Origin: Paraburkholderia sejongensis
GTDB taxonomy: Bacteria > Pseudomonadota > Gammaproteobacteria > Burkholderiales > Burkholderiaceae
Length of the DNA stretch: 64,000 bases
Reading direction: 5' to 3'
Assembly (NCBI RefSeq): GCF_020880815.1
Contig: NZ_JAJITD010000004.1
Span: 186,001 to 250,000, forward strand
The stretch's first letter is position 1; the number at the start of each line of letters is the position of its first letter. Position numbers and translations under genes: made by a program. Of this stretch, positions 1-9,592 are shown piece after piece. The notes below the pieces were generated by a model, which saw nothing but the letters and a program-made list of their open reading frames with translations, was not told where the DNA came from and ran no database searches.

Positions 1-343
1 TCTGTTCGGTGCGCCGCGACGCCGCGAGCGCGGCCGCGGCCGCTTCGACGTCGATCCGGAATTCGATGATCGCCATCACGTCGAGCATGCTCGACAGGTC
101 GGCGGCCGCCAGTTGCATCGGTTTTTCGGCGGCCGGCGCGAGCACGAAAGTGCCGATGCCGTGGCGCGTTTCGACGATGTTGGCCGCCTGCAAACGCGAA
201 ATCGCCTCGCGCACGACCGAGCGGCTCACGCTGAGCTGCTTCATCATCTCGACTTCGGTGGGGATGCGGTCGCCTGGCCTTAGCGCTCCGCGGCGGATTT
301 CATCGGAAAGGGTGGCCACCACCTTCTCAGTTAGGCTGCTCAT
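1..343 (-). CDS. GntR (FadR subfamily) transcriptional regulator, 3' end cut by window edge
   Basis: The reverse strand from ATG at 343 reads about 114 codons and is still open at base 1, so the C-terminus lies outside the window. The N-terminus is a typical GntR winged helix: a segment reading LRPGDRIPTEVEMMKQLSVS, then SRSVVREAISRLQ (recognition helix), then a wing reading ETRHGIGTFV. The start of an FCD-type effector domain follows (MAIIEFRIDVEAAAAALAA), which points to the FadR subfamily. The gene is divergent from the glucarate importer and dehydratase, so it is probably their local repressor, with a sugar acid as likely ligand. That role is inferred from position; the effector-binding residues are not in view. 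Confidence 0.88.
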   Translation of the reverse strand, partial: MSSLTEKVVATLSDEIRRGALRPGDRIPTEVEMMKQLSVSRSVVREAISRLQAANIVETRHGIGTFVLAPAAEKPMQLAAADLSSMLDVMAIIEFRIDVEAAAAALAASRRTEQ

Positions 344-681
344 TTTTGTGGCTGGTTGACTGATTGCCCGCAAAGTATTGCACAGGACTGTACTCGATTT
401 GCGGGCGCGGGCGGCACGGTTACCGGCTATTTATGTGAGCCGGATATGTGAGCCGGAGGCGCGGTGGGGAGGTACGCGAGCCGGTTGTCGCGGGCGGCAG
501 GAGGGCGGTTCCCGGCATGGCGGACCGCGTGCGCAGCAAGGCACCGGCAAGTCCGCCTCCAAGGTTCAGAAGGCAGGATAAAATCTAAGTCATCAGACGT
601 CCTATTTTTGGCGAATGCAAGTGCCGGCCAGTAAGGGAGGGGCCGCGGCGGTCCACTATAGATCAAGGGAATCAACGAAAA

Positions 682-711
682 TTGACAGGGTAAACACCCG
701 GCTGGTTCTTA
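682..711 (+). promoter_or_regulatory. Putative sigma-70 promoter of the glucarate operon
   Basis: A perfect TTGACA at 682-687 is followed after 18 bases by TTCTTA at 706-711, a weak -10. The predicted start near 718 would give a leader of about 90 nt before the chosen TTG start at 810. The assignment rests on the strong -35 and its position ahead of the operon. Confidence 0.45.
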
Positions 712-730
712 ATCAAGCATCGATGTAGAC

Positions 731-742
731 TGTCGTCAGACA
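731..742. promoter_or_regulatory. Putative GntR/FadR-type operator (TGTC-GTCA-GACA)
   Basis: TGTC and GACA form an inverted repeat around GTCA. FadR-subfamily regulators commonly bind short palindromes with GT...AC cores, and this one lies just downstream of the predicted transcription start of the divergent operon, a place suited to repression. Four-base arms are short, so chance is possible. Confidence 0.35.
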
Positions 743-809
743 ACGTATGTTACACGGTAAGCGTCCTTCCATCTCGGAACCGCTAAAAGCCGACTCCCGG
801 AGACCCACC

Positions 810-2141
810 TTGACCTCAGCCCTGTCCGCCGTGCTCGATCCGCTGGAATCCGCGGTCGCGAAAGTAAAGCGCAACGTACTGCCGCTGTTCCTGATCATGT
901 TCATCGCGAACTATATCGATCGCGTGAACATCGGCTTCGTCAACACGCATATGAAAGCCGATCTCGGTATCGGCGCGGCCGCGTATGGGCTGGGCAGCGG
1001 TCTGTTCTTCATCGGCTACGCGTTGTTCGAAGTGCCGTCGAACGTGCTGATGCAGAAGTTCGGCGCGCGCGCGTGGCTCACGCGGATCATGGGCACGTGG
1101 GGCATCGTCGCCGCCGCGATGGCGTTTGTGTGGAACGACACGTCGTTCTACGTGCTGCGCTTTCTGCTCGGCGTCGCCGAGGCGGGCTTCTTCCCCGGCG
1201 TGGTGTTCTACTTCACGCAATGGCTGCCGCAAAAAGAACGCGGCAAGGCGATCGCGATCTTCCTGTCCGGCTCGGCGCTCGCGTCGGTGCTGTCCGGTCC
1301 GATCACCGGCTCGCTGCTGTCGATTCGCGGCTTCGGCCTGCAAGGCTGGCAGTGGATGTTCCTGATCGAAGGCGGTTTTTCGATCGTGCTGTGCGTGGTC
1401 AGCTGGCTGCTGCTGAAGTCGCATATCCGCGACGCGCACTGGCTCAGCGCGGAAGAGCAGCGCGTGCTGTCGCAGTCGATCGCGGCGGAGCAGGCCGAGC
1501 GCGAAGCGCAGGGCGGCGCGCATCTGCCGACGCTCAAGCTGCTCAAAGACCCGCAGATCGCGCTGTTCTGTTTCCTCTACTTCGCGATCCAGTTGACCAT
1601 TTACGCGGCGACCTTCTGGCTGCCGACGATCATCCGCAAGATGGGCGGCCTGTCCGATTTCGAGGTCGGCATGTTCAACGCGATTCCGTGGCTGATCTCG
1701 ATGGTCGCGATGTACGGCTTCGCGGTGGTGTCGGCGAAATGGCGCTTCCAGCAGGGGTGGCTCGCGGTCGCGCTGGTGATTGCGGCGGCCGGGCTGTTCG
1801 CATCGACGTCGGGCAACGCGGTGTTCTCGTTCGTCGCAATCTGTTTTTCGGCGATCGGTTTCAAGGCCGCATCGTCGCTGTTCTGGCCGATTCCGCAGGG
1901 CTATCTCGATGCGCGCGTCGCCGCCGGTGTGCTCGCGCTGATCAATTCGGTCGGCAATCTCGGCGGCTTTTTCGCGCCGGCCACCTTCGGTTATCTGCAG
2001 CAGCACACCGGCTCGATCACCGGCGGCCTGTATGGGCTCGGCATCGCATCGTTGCTCGCGGCGGCGGCCGGCTTCCTGACTCGCAACAAACCCGGCAACC
2101 GCGAACCGGCGCGCGAGACGTTGCGCGGCAACGCACATTGA
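810..2141 (+). CDS. gudP: MFS transporter, anion:cation symporter family, probable D-glucarate/galactarate importer
   Basis: Probable 12-helix inner-membrane symporter for sugar acids. The conserved ACS-family opening is visible ([13 protein letters not shown]), followed by [19 protein letters not shown] in helix 2, and a central loop around residues 190-220. I chose TTG at 810 because GGAG (799-802) sits 7 nt upstream, giving 443 aa; the in-frame ATG at 747 has no ribosome site and lies close behind the putative operator. The gene precedes glucarate dehydratase on the same strand, 112 bp away, which supports glucarate or galactarate as substrate. Other hydroxy-acids remain possible, since ACS members are hard to separate by sequence alone. 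Confidence 0.85.
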   Translation: MTSALSAVLDPLESAVAKVKRNVLPLFLIMFIANYIDRVNIGFVNTHMKADLGIGAAAYGLGSGLFFIGYALFEVPSNVLMQKFGARAWLTRIMGTWGIVAAAMAFVWNDTSFYVLRFLLGVAEAGFFPGVVFYFTQWLPQKERGKAIAIFLSGSALASVLSGPITGSLLSIRGFGLQGWQWMFLIEGGFSIVLCVVSWLLLKSHIRDAHWLSAEEQRVLSQSIAAEQAEREAQGGAHLPTLKLLKDPQIALFCFLYFAIQLTIYAATFWLPTIIRKMGGLSDFEVGMFNAIPWLISMVAMYGFAVVSAKWRFQQGWLAVALVIAAAGLFASTSGNAVFSFVAICFSAIGFKAASSLFWPIPQGYLDARVAAGVLALINSVGNLGGFFAPATFGYLQQHTGSITGGLYGLGIASLLAAAAGFLTRNKPGNREPARETLRGNAH

Positions 2142-2253
2142 CTACACTGACGGCCGCATGTGGCCGTCATTCCGTTTCCGCCCGGTCGAACACGCGCGCG
2201 CTGCGCTGCGAATTCCGCTGGCGGGCTTACTTCATCACACAGGTGCTTTTTCC

Positions 2254-3603
2254 ATGACCACGAAACCTACCGAATCGAACGGCACGCCGATCGTCACCGA
2301 ACTGCGCGTCGTGCCCGTCGCCGGCCGCGACAGCATGCTGATGAATCTGAGCGGCGCGCATGGTCCGTTCTTCACGCGCAACATCGTGATTCTGCGCGAC
2401 AGCGCGGGCCATACCGGCGTCGGCGAAGTGCCGGGCGGCGAGAACATCCGCAAGACCATCGATGACGCGCGGCCGTTCGTGGTCGGCCAGTCGATCGGCA
2501 ATCTGCAAGCAATCCTGAACAAGGTGCGGACCCAGTTCGCGGATCGCGACGCCGGTGGCCGCGGGCTGCAAACCTTCGATCTGCGCACGACGATCCACGC
2601 GGTGACCGCGCTCGAAGCGGCGCTGCTCGACCTGCTCGGCCAGCATCTCGGCGTGCCGGTCGCGGCACTGCTCGGCGAAGGCCAGCAGCGCGACGAAGTG
2701 GAAATGCTCGGCTACCTGTTCTATATCGGCGACCGCAACAAGACCGACCTGCCGTATGCGAACAACGCCGGCGCGCGCGACGACTGGGAGCGCGTGCGCA
2801 CCGAAGTCGCGATGACGCCGGAAGCGGTCGTGCGACTCGCGCAAGCCGCACAGGTGCGCTACGGCTTCAACGATTTCAAGCTGAAGGGCGGCGTGCTGCC
2901 GGGCGACGCGGAGATCGAAGCGGTGACGGCGCTGGCCGAGCGCTTCCCTGACGCACGCGTGACGCTCGATCCGAACGGCGCATGGTCGCTCGCCGAAGCG
3001 GTGCGGCTGTGCCGCGATCAGCATCACGTGCTCGCGTACGCGGAAGATCCGTGCGGCGCGGAGAACGGCTACTCGGGCCGCGAAGTGATGGCCGAGTTCC
3101 GCCGCGCGACCGGCCTGCCGACGGCGACCAACATGATCGCGACCGACTGGCGCCAGATGGGTCACGCGATCCAGTTGCAGTCGGTCGACATTCCGCTCGC
3201 CGATCCGCACTTCTGGACCATGCAGGGTTCGGTACGCGTCGCGCAGATGTGCAACGACTGGGGCCTCACGTGGGGTTCGCATTCGAACAACCACTTCGAT
3301 ATCTCGCTGGCGATGTTCACGCACGTTGCGGCCGCCGCGCCGGGCAAGATCACCGCGATCGACACGCACTGGATCTGGCAGGACGGTCAGTTCCTGACGC
3401 AGGAGCCGTTGCAGATCGTCGGCGGCAAGGTGAAGGTGCCGCAGAAGCCGGGACTCGGCATCGAGCTGGATCTGGATGAGCTGGAGAAGGCGCACGCGCT
3501 GTATCAGCAGCATGGACTCGGCGCGCGCGATGACGGTGTGGCGATGCAGTATCTGATTCCGAACTGGAAGTTCGATAACAAGAAGCCGTGCCTGGTGCGG
3601 TGA
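2254..3603 (+). CDS. gudD: D-glucarate dehydratase (enolase superfamily)
   Basis: Cytosolic Mg-dependent enzyme that dehydrates D-glucarate to 5-dehydro-4-deoxy-D-glucarate, the entry step of aldarate catabolism. The 449-aa product matches the family length. The catalytic set is complete: the K-x-K pair K209/K211 in FKLKGG, metal ligands D239 (LDPNGAW), E264 (AEDPCG) and N293 (ATNMIATDW), and the general acid/base His343 in [11 protein letters not shown]. The ATG at 2254 is preferred to an upstream in-frame ATG at 2158 because the protein aligns from about here with the family N-terminus; the ribosome site (AGG at 2241-2243) is weak. It follows the transporter directly and is closed by a hairpin terminator at 3679-3706. 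Confidence 0.95.
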   Translation: MTTKPTESNGTPIVTELRVVPVAGRDSMLMNLSGAHGPFFTRNIVILRDSAGHTGVGEVPGGENIRKTIDDARPFVVGQSIGNLQAILNKVRTQFADRDAGGRGLQTFDLRTTIHAVTALEAALLDLLGQHLGVPVAALLGEGQQRDEVEMLGYLFYIGDRNKTDLPYANNAGARDDWERVRTEVAMTPEAVVRLAQAAQVRYGFNDFKLKGGVLPGDAEIEAVTALAERFPDARVTLDPNGAWSLAEAVRLCRDQHHVLAYAEDPCGAENGYSGREVMAEFRRATGLPTATNMIATDWRQMGHAIQLQSVDIPLADPHFWTMQGSVRVAQMCNDWGLTWGSHSNNHFDISLAMFTHVAAAAPGKITAIDTHWIWQDGQFLTQEPLQIVGGKVKVPQKPGLGIELDLDELEKAHALYQQHGLGARDDGVAMQYLIPNWKFDNKKPCLVR

Positions 3604-3678
3604 GTGCGCGGTAAATGTGTTGAGAGTGCGCCGCAAGCTCTAACGAACGCTTCGGCGTATTTCACCCGGAAAGTTCTG

Positions 3679-3706
3679 ACGCCCCTTGAAAAAGGGGCGT
3701 TTGTAT
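3679..3706 (+). terminator. Rho-independent terminator after gudD
   Basis: Nine-base perfect stem (ACGCCCCTT/AAGGGGCGT) with a short GAAA loop, then a T-containing tail. It lies 75 bases after the gudD stop and before the convergent DUF2867 gene, for which it could also stop transcription. Confidence 0.75.
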
Positions 3707-3739
3707 TGCTGCCCGGAAAAACGAAGTCATCGCCGCACG

Positions 3740-4267
3740 TTATGCGGTGGGCCATCCGAGCTGCTGTGCCCGATCGAGTGTGGCACGCACCACCATCCGA
3801 TGGAACGGTGCGATCAACGCAATATAGGCCTGCCCCAGCGGGCGATTGTAGAAAACGAGTGTCGTCATGATCAGGCGACGGGGTCGACCATGAGATGCCG
3901 GCTGTACGAGCACCGACACGCGGAAATCGAGGTGCCTGTCGTTCTCGCCGAGAACGACCTCGTCATCATGTCGTTCGAACACGCAAAAAAGGCTGATCCG
4001 CTCGTCTGCGCTCGCTTGTTTGGTCTGGAGATCGACGGCTCTCTTCAGGCCGAACGGCAACACGAGGATGTCGCGCAATTTCAGCAGCATCGCGATCCAC
4101 TCGGGTTGCTTTGCAAACGCGTGCCGCGCGAGAGACGCGGCGTCGTCGGCGGCGGTTTCCGACAGGTCCACCGAGAAGGCGTCCGCAAAGTCGGCGTGGC
4201 CGTACGACGAACTGAGCCGCGAGGACGGCGGCAAGTCTACCTGCTCGATCTTCGGATAACTTTGCAT
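3740..4267 (-). CDS. DUF2867 domain protein
   Basis: A 175-aa soluble protein with no signal peptide or membrane helix. The C-terminal half resembles the DUF2867 domain, including the closing segment FYNRPLGQAYIALIAPFHRMVVRATLDRA, typical of proteins that stand alone or are fused to NAD-binding SDR-like domains; here there is no fusion partner. Biochemical function is unknown. It lies 71 bp downstream of, and on the same strand as, the DHA2 exporter gene, so it may share that transcript. Confidence 0.75.
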   Translation of the reverse strand: MQSYPKIEQVDLPPSSRLSSSYGHADFADAFSVDLSETAADDAASLARHAFAKQPEWIAMLLKLRDILVLPFGLKRAVDLQTKQASADERISLFCVFERHDDEVVLGENDRHLDFRVSVLVQPASHGRPRRLIMTTLVFYNRPLGQAYIALIAPFHRMVVRATLDRAQQLGWPTA

Positions 4268-4338
4268 GTCAGATCCCAGATCCGTTAATTCAGGCGATCA
4301 ACGAAACGCGGCTCCATCGAGCGATGCCGACCCGCCCC

Positions 4339-6024
4339 TTACCCCTTCCGAAACACCACGTGCGAAATCCGCTGCACCAGCAGCGCGGCCGCGAGCGACG
4401 CCACTGCCGTCAACCATACGCCAATATGAATCGACTGCACCAGCGCATCGCGCGCGTTGTCCAGCAGTGCAAGCGTATTGAGCCCCGACGTTTTCATGTC
4501 GGCGATCAATTGCGCGCGCGACGCGTCGTCGATCAGGATGCGCAAATCCGCGAAACGCGGTTGCCATTGCGACGCGGCCGGCTCGCCGAGCACGCTGAGC
4601 GTGCGCGAGACGACGTCGCGATAGTGATGCGACACGACCGTCGCGACGATGCTGGTGCCGAGCATTCCGCCGACCATGCGGGTCGATTGCAGCAGCGCGG
4701 TCGTGATGCCGAACCGTTCGCGCCCGGCGATCTCCTGGCCGAAGATATTGAGGTTGTTCAGGATGAAACCGAGCCCGATGCCGACCGCGCCCATCGGCAG
4801 CACGATGCGCAGATGCGGCGTATCGGGATTCGCGAACGCGAGCGCGATCGATGCGAACATCAGTAAAGCGAAACCAATCGTCAGAATCCGCGTCGGCTTC
4901 TTCATATGAATCACGATGCGCGTATTGAGCACGCTGCCGAGCGCGATACACGCGGCGATCGGCGTCGCGAGCAGGCCGGCCTGCTGCGGCGACAGGCCGA
5001 AGCCGCCTTGCAATAGCAGCGGCGCGAAGAAGATCAGCGAGAACATCACGAAGCCCGACAGCATGCCGAGCGTAAACAGCGTGACGAGTTGTGCGTCCTT
5101 GAACAGGTCGAGCGGGATGATCGGGTGCTGCGCGCGTTTTTCGCACGTATACAGTGCGATCGCGCCGACGATCACACACGCGCCGAGCACCAGATTGCCT
5201 GCGGTCAGACCGTGCTTCGGCACTGCCTCGATAAATACCTGCAAGCCGCCGAGCACCGCCGCGACCAGACCCGCGCCGAGCCAGTCGATCTTCACTTCGC
5301 CGTCGATCGGTCGGCGGAAATTCGGCAGATGGGCCCAGATGAAATAGAGCGCCGCCGCGCCAACCGGCAGATTGACGAGGAACGTCGAGCGCCAGCCGAG
5401 GTGCTCGCTCATCCAGCCGCCGAGCGACGGGCCGGCGGCCGTGCCGATTCCGTACGCGGCGGCCAGCACGACCTGCCAGCGCACGCGCGTGCGCGGATCG
5501 GGGAACAGATCCGGGATCGACGCGAACGCGGTGCCGACCATCATCCCGCCGCCGATGCCTTGCAGGCCGCGCGCGATCGCCAGAAACAGCATGCTGTTGG
5601 CGAGCCCGCACAACACCGATGCGGCGGTGAACGTGATCACCGCGGCGATCACGAAGCGCTTGCGGCCGAAATAGTCGCCGAGCCGGCCGAACACCGGCAC
5701 AGTGACGACCGACGCGAGCAGGTACGCGCTTGCAATCCACGCGAAGTATTCGAAGCCATGCAGTTCGGCGACGATCGACGGCAGCGCGGTGCTGACGACG
5801 GTCTGATCGAGCGCGACCAGCATGTTGACGAGGCCGATGCCGAGCATCGCGTACAACGCATGGCGGAACGGCAGGGCGGGAGCGGAGGGCGTGGCGGGTG
5901 TGGCGGGTGTGGCTGTTACGGCGGGCGTGGCGGAGTCAGGGGCGGTCGAATTCACGGGGGCAGAGGTGTCGGGAGTGGGCGCTGCGCGTCGGGTCGCGGT
6001 CAGACTGCCGACGATTGTACGCAA
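4339..6024 (-). CDS. MFS drug exporter, DHA2 (EmrB/QacA) family, 14 predicted helices
   Basis: Inner-membrane proton antiporter of 561 aa. The DHA2 signature LDQTVVSTALPSI lies in helix 1, GRLGDYFGRKR is the cytoplasmic loop 2-3 motif, and RGLQGIGGGMMVG and GPSLGGWMSEHLGWRSTF are the helix 4 and helix 5 (antiporter) motifs. The first 50 residues are a Pro/Thr/Ala-rich cytoplasmic extension encoded by an imperfect 9-bp repeat (around 5885-5935), which is unusual for the family and makes the exact start uncertain; an internal start closer to the first helix is possible. The drug substrate cannot be told from sequence. Confidence 0.9.
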   Translation of the reverse strand: MRTIVGSLTATRRAAPTPDTSAPVNSTAPDSATPAVTATPATPATPSAPALPFRHALYAMLGIGLVNMLVALDQTVVSTALPSIVAELHGFEYFAWIASAYLLASVVTVPVFGRLGDYFGRKRFVIAAVITFTAASVLCGLANSMLFLAIARGLQGIGGGMMVGTAFASIPDLFPDPRTRVRWQVVLAAAYGIGTAAGPSLGGWMSEHLGWRSTFLVNLPVGAAALYFIWAHLPNFRRPIDGEVKIDWLGAGLVAAVLGGLQVFIEAVPKHGLTAGNLVLGACVIVGAIALYTCEKRAQHPIIPLDLFKDAQLVTLFTLGMLSGFVMFSLIFFAPLLLQGGFGLSPQQAGLLATPIAACIALGSVLNTRIVIHMKKPTRILTIGFALLMFASIALAFANPDTPHLRIVLPMGAVGIGLGFILNNLNIFGQEIAGRERFGITTALLQSTRMVGGMLGTSIVATVVSHHYRDVVSRTLSVLGEPAASQWQPRFADLRILIDDASRAQLIADMKTSGLNTLALLDNARDALVQSIHIGVWLTAVASLAAALLVQRISHVVFRKG

Positions 6025-6153
6025 GTTGTCTGACCTCTTCGGCGATTATATGGGTTTCGCTGGTCTGAATTTAATCGTCGCGTGAAAAACGACAGGGGGC
6101 GGGGAAGAGTGATTCGGCCACGTGGGCACGGCCGGGAGGGACGCGAGACGACC

Positions 6154-7509
6154 TCAATTTCCAACCTCGAAGGTCAGTGAAACCAGAAGTCCGGGGCAAT
6201 TGTCCTCTAGAACCAGCGTTGCGTGATGAGCTCGCGCTATTGCGGCCACAAGTGCAAGGCCCAATCCGTAACCGGGAGTGGAACGGCTTTGCTCCAGACG
6301 TACGAAGCGCCTGAGTACCTTCGCACGATCATCGGGTGCTATGCCTGGTCCATTGTCGGACATAAGTAGCCTTGGACGCCCTCGGTACTGAATCAACGAG
6401 ACGGTTAGCTCGGTGCCGGCTGGCGTGTGGCGAATACCATTTTCAATCAGATTTGCGAGCAACTGCGACAGTAGGTGCCGATCAGCCAGGATATGGATGC
6501 CACTTTCAATTTCCAACCTGAGTTCGTGTTGCGCCATCTCAATATCAGGGCGGAAAGCGTCGACGACGCGCTCAACCAGAGCGGATAGATCAACCATCCG
6601 AAACGCTGACCGCACTTGCTGTGTCTCGATCTCTGAAATACGAAGCAGTGCAGAGAACAATTCCAGTGCGTCACGACCGTTTTCGGCCGCACTTTCAATG
6701 GCTGAGCGATAGTCGGCAATATCACTCGCTTCGAGCAACGCGCTCTCCAGTCTTTGCTGCATGCGCGCCATCGGTGTGCGTAAGTCGTGAGCCAGGTCAC
6801 TCGATACCTGCTGAAGGTTCTCCATGAGCTCTGCATTGCGATCGAGCATGCGATTTATCGTTAATGCCAGCCGGTCGAACTCGCTGGCATTACTAGCATT
6901 CGCTACGCGACTCGAGAAGTCGCCATTAATGATCGCCTCCGCCGTATCGTTGATGCGCTCCAGGCGGCGGCGGATGACAAGCCCGATCATCCACGCACCC
7001 GCGATACCGACGAGCGTCATTGCACCTAGCACGCCGGCGACCATTCGGCCTAGCGTGCGATCGATCATTGCAATAGGCGTGCGCTCAGCGGCGACTACCA
7101 ATGTCAGTTGGTCTGAAAGGCGGGTGGTGAGCGCCTGGAGGTCAGTCCGTGCAATTTCGTTTGAGCCCCTGACCTGGAGATGCTCTTGTCGACCGATCTC
7201 GAGACTGACTACATCCAGAGAGCCCGCAATACGCCGACCTGCTGCATCGAACAGGCCATACCACATGCCGGCAGCACGATGCCAATCTTCATTTTCGCGT
7301 TGATCGATCGCCCGGGTGACGGCTGCCGCTCCACCGTCCTGATACCGATGGATCAGCGTTGTTGTTTCGACGTCCACGCGGTGATCCAACTGCTGCTCGA
7401 GTGCCTCGTGGGTAACGCCGTATGTCACACAACCGAGCAGCAACGCTGCTGAAAGGAGCATCAGATTGGCGAGTGCAACGAGCCCCTGTGTCGTACGCGG
7501 CCACCTCAT
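6154..7509 (-). CDS. Sensor histidine kinase of an RND efflux operon
   Basis: Inner-membrane sensor of 451 aa. Helix 1 (about 10-32) and helix 2 (about 156-178) enclose a periplasmic domain of about 120 residues; a HAMP linker follows (about 180-230). The dimerisation/phosphoacceptor helix has His241 in DLAHDLRTPMARM, and the ATPase domain shows ANLIENGIRHT (N box), MSDNGPGIAPDD (G1) and GYGLGLALVAAI (G2). The start overlaps the response-regulator stop by 4 bp (ATGA), indicating coupled translation. Position behind pump genes suggests that it senses the exported ion or compound. Base composition is visibly less GC-rich than in neighbouring genes outside the operon. Confidence 0.93.
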   Translation of the reverse strand: MRWPRTTQGLVALANLMLLSAALLLGCVTYGVTHEALEQQLDHRVDVETTTLIHRYQDGGAAAVTRAIDQRENEDWHRAAGMWYGLFDAAGRRIAGSLDVVSLEIGRQEHLQVRGSNEIARTDLQALTTRLSDQLTLVVAAERTPIAMIDRTLGRMVAGVLGAMTLVGIAGAWMIGLVIRRRLERINDTAEAIINGDFSSRVANASNASEFDRLALTINRMLDRNAELMENLQQVSSDLAHDLRTPMARMQQRLESALLEASDIADYRSAIESAAENGRDALELFSALLRISEIETQQVRSAFRMVDLSALVERVVDAFRPDIEMAQHELRLEIESGIHILADRHLLSQLLANLIENGIRHTPAGTELTVSLIQYRGRPRLLMSDNGPGIAPDDRAKVLRRFVRLEQSRSTPGYGLGLALVAAIARAHHATLVLEDNCPGLLVSLTFEVGN

Positions 7510-8180
7510 GCCGTCTTGATCGTGTAACCCGCGCCGCGCACGGTAACGATCGGGTCCTTTTCAAACCCTTCGTTCAACTTGGCGCGAAGGCGGCTAATGT
7601 GGGTTTCGACGATGTTGGTACGCGGGTCGAAATTGAAGTCCCATACTTGCTCCAGCAGCATGGTTTTGGTCAAGACGCGATCGACATTGCGCATAAGTTG
7701 CTCGAGCATCAGCACTTCTCGCGGCTGCAGATCGATGCGACGGCCGGCCCGCCGCACCGTACGTCTATGTACGTCGAGTTCGATATCGCCGACGCGTAAG
7801 CAAAAATCGACTTCTACAGCAGCGGGACGGCGAACCAGCACGTTGAGTCTCGCGTACAGTTCTGAAAACGCGAAAGGCTTAACCAGGTAGTCATCGGCGC
7901 CATTTTCGAGGCCCTCGACCCGCTCGGCGATCTTGCCCATTGCCGTGAGCAGTAGAACAGGAACGTTGATTCCACCGGCACGCAGCATTTTTAGCACTGA
8001 CAGACCGTCCAGCCCCGGCAGCATGCGATCGAGTACGATCACGTCATACGACTCTTCCGTTGCCTGAAAAAGCGCATCTTGACCATTACCGACCCCGGTG
8101 GTCGTATGCCCGGCCTGGACTAACCCACGGCTGATAAAGTCCACCGTGTCGCGGTGGTCGTCTGCAATCAAAACCCTCAA
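7506..8180 (-). CDS. OmpR-family response regulator, TTG start coupled to the upstream channel gene
   Basis: DNA-binding activator/repressor of 224 aa. The receiver domain has the acidic pair D7/D8, phosphoacceptor D51 (VLDRMLPG) and Lys of VKPF; the C-terminal winged helix carries RRAGRRIDLQPREVLMLEQL and ETHISRLRAKL. I chose TTG at 8180: an AGGGGA ribosome site lies 7 nt upstream, and this TTG overlaps the TGA stop of the outer-membrane channel gene (sequence TTGA). A longer reading from ATG at 8225 would add 15 residues absent from the family. It probably controls its own operon with the kinase encoded next. Confidence 0.93.
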   Translation of the reverse strand: MRVLIADDHRDTVDFISRGLVQAGHTTTGVGNGQDALFQATEESYDVIVLDRMLPGLDGLSVLKMLRAGGINVPVLLLTAMGKIAERVEGLENGADDYLVKPFAFSELYARLNVLVRRPAAVEVDFCLRVGDIELDVHRRTVRRAGRRIDLQPREVLMLEQLMRNVDRVLTKTMLLEQVWDFNFDPRTNIVETHISRLRAKLNEGFEKDPIVTVRGAGYTIKTA

Positions 8181-9592
8181 TACTTTCCCCTGAAACTTGC
8201 AATAGACGAATCGGTCGCCTCCCAACCGCCGCCGAGACTACGAAATAAGGAGACCTGAAGTTGAGCGAGTCGAATTCGGCTTCCGGTCAGAAGTTGGGCA
8301 GTGTCATTGAGTGTGCGTTCACTGTCAAGCACCGAAAGATAGGGATCGGCACCTGCCTGATGACGGGCTCGAGCGCGCGCCAGCGCCAGTACACTTTCGG
8401 CTTGCGCCTTCTCTAATGCGTCACGCCGTCGCACCTCGGCGCTATAGTCTGAGAGAACCGTCTCGACCTCTTGCAATGCACGAAGCACCGTGCCGTCCCA
8501 TTGCGCCAGAGCAGCTTGTTCTCCGCTGCGAGCGATAGCGACCTTCGCGTGAATTGCCTCACGATTCAAAAAGACCCAGCTAACGAGGGGCGTCGCGAAT
8601 ATGTCGATAGCACCTCCAAGCAATCCCGTCGAAGCGCCGAATGAGATTTTCGGATAGAGCTCGGCTGTCGCAATCCCGATGCGCGACGTCGCAGCGGCTA
8701 CTCGCCTTTCTGCCTCGCGGATATCCGGCCGGCGCGCTAGCAACGCGGCCCCATCGCCTACAGGTAGAGGCGAACTGATTGTCGGCAGAGCCGTGCAATT
8801 TATCGCACGGGCCGCGCTGGCTGTTGGCGCCTGCCCCTGAAGCACTGTGAGTCTGTTCCGGGCGCTTTGCAGGCTCGCTTCATATGCGGGCAAACTTGCC
8901 TGTACGCGTTCGAGTGCCGCATTGGACTGTGCGAGTTCAAGGGGTGACGCATCACCATGACGCAATTGCTCACTCACCAGATCGCGGCTGCGCAGCAAGG
9001 CTTCGATTTGCTCACGCACAAGCGCTATCTGCTCAGTCGCGCCGCAGACATCGATGTAGGCGGCGATTATGTCTGCGACCACGGTAACCTTGACGCCGTC
9101 GGCCACAGCCTTCTGGGCCGCTGAATCTGCCATCGCCGCAGCCGCCGTGTCACGTAGTCGTCCGAATAGATCCACCTCATAGGTGACCGCGACGCCGAGT
9201 CCATAGCTTGTTTTCGGCACGATCGATGTACTTGGCTGTTTGCCATTGGGATCCGAACCAAGATTGCTCTCGACGATAGCCGCTGGCCACTGCGCTGCCC
9301 CTATCCGACGCTGCTCGCCACGAGCCATCTCAAGCTGGGCAAGCGCGACACGCAGGTCCGTATTCGCTGCTAACGCACGCTCGACGTGCCTATCAAGTGC
9401 GGGATCGTCGAACAGACGCCACCAGCGAACCGGGACCGGGTCGGAGCTTACGCCGGGTTGCGCGGCAGCTTCGAATGCGCGTGGCAGGTCGGCGGCAGGA
9501 GCCGGCGCATGACTTCCTGGTAGGCTCGTACAGCCGGATGTCCCCAATACTGCTGCAAGCAGCAGCGATACGATGCGGCGATTCTTCTTCAT
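8177..9592 (-). CDS. RND efflux outer-membrane channel lipoprotein (NodT/TolC class)
   Basis: A 471-aa outer-membrane factor that forms the exit duct of the tripartite pump. The signal peptide ends in a lipobox (LGTSGC), so the mature Cys is acylated. Two repeats of the OEP domain are visible, with ANTDLRVALAQLEMARGEQRRIGAAQWP early on, a Pro/Gly-containing RRPDIREAERRVAAATSRIGIATAELYPKI in the second half, and SVLDSERTLNDTAQLLTGSRI near the end. Its ATG overlaps the pump gene's stop by 4 bp, so adaptor, pump and channel are one translational unit. The substrate is not determinable from this subunit. Confidence 0.92.
   Translation of the reverse strand: MKKNRRIVSLLLAAVLGTSGCTSLPGSHAPAPAADLPRAFEAAAQPGVSSDPVPVRWWRLFDDPALDRHVERALAANTDLRVALAQLEMARGEQRRIGAAQWPAAIVESNLGSDPNGKQPSTSIVPKTSYGLGVAVTYEVDLFGRLRDTAAAAMADSAAQKAVADGVKVTVVADIIAAYIDVCGATEQIALVREQIEALLRSRDLVSEQLRHGDASPLELAQSNAALERVQASLPAYEASLQSARNRLTVLQGQAPTASAARAINCTALPTISSPLPVGDGAALLARRPDIREAERRVAAATSRIGIATAELYPKISFGASTGLLGGAIDIFATPLVSWVFLNREAIHAKVAIARSGEQAALAQWDGTVLRALQEVETVLSDYSAEVRRRDALEKAQAESVLALARARARHQAGADPYLSVLDSERTLNDTAQLLTGSRIRLAQLQVSLFRSLGGGWEATDSSIASFRGKY

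Larger units (their letters stand above)
344..809. other. Divergent intergenic region between gntR and the glucarate operon
   Basis: No protein here is supported; open frames in this stretch have no recognisable content. It holds the promoter and inverted repeat listed separately near 682-742, and the leader of the glucarate transporter gene. The stretch 344-680 contains no further site I can defend. Confidence 0.5.

Noticed and set aside
816..2138. Long minus-strand frame (440 aa) opposite the glucarate transporter
   Set aside because: Arg/His/Glu-rich antisense reading typical of high-GC genes, with no domain; the plus frame is a clear MFS protein.
5885..5935. Short 9-bp repeats in the DHA2 exporter start as a phase-variation tract
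   Set aside because: Only two to three imperfect units in multiples of three, so changes in number would not shift the frame.
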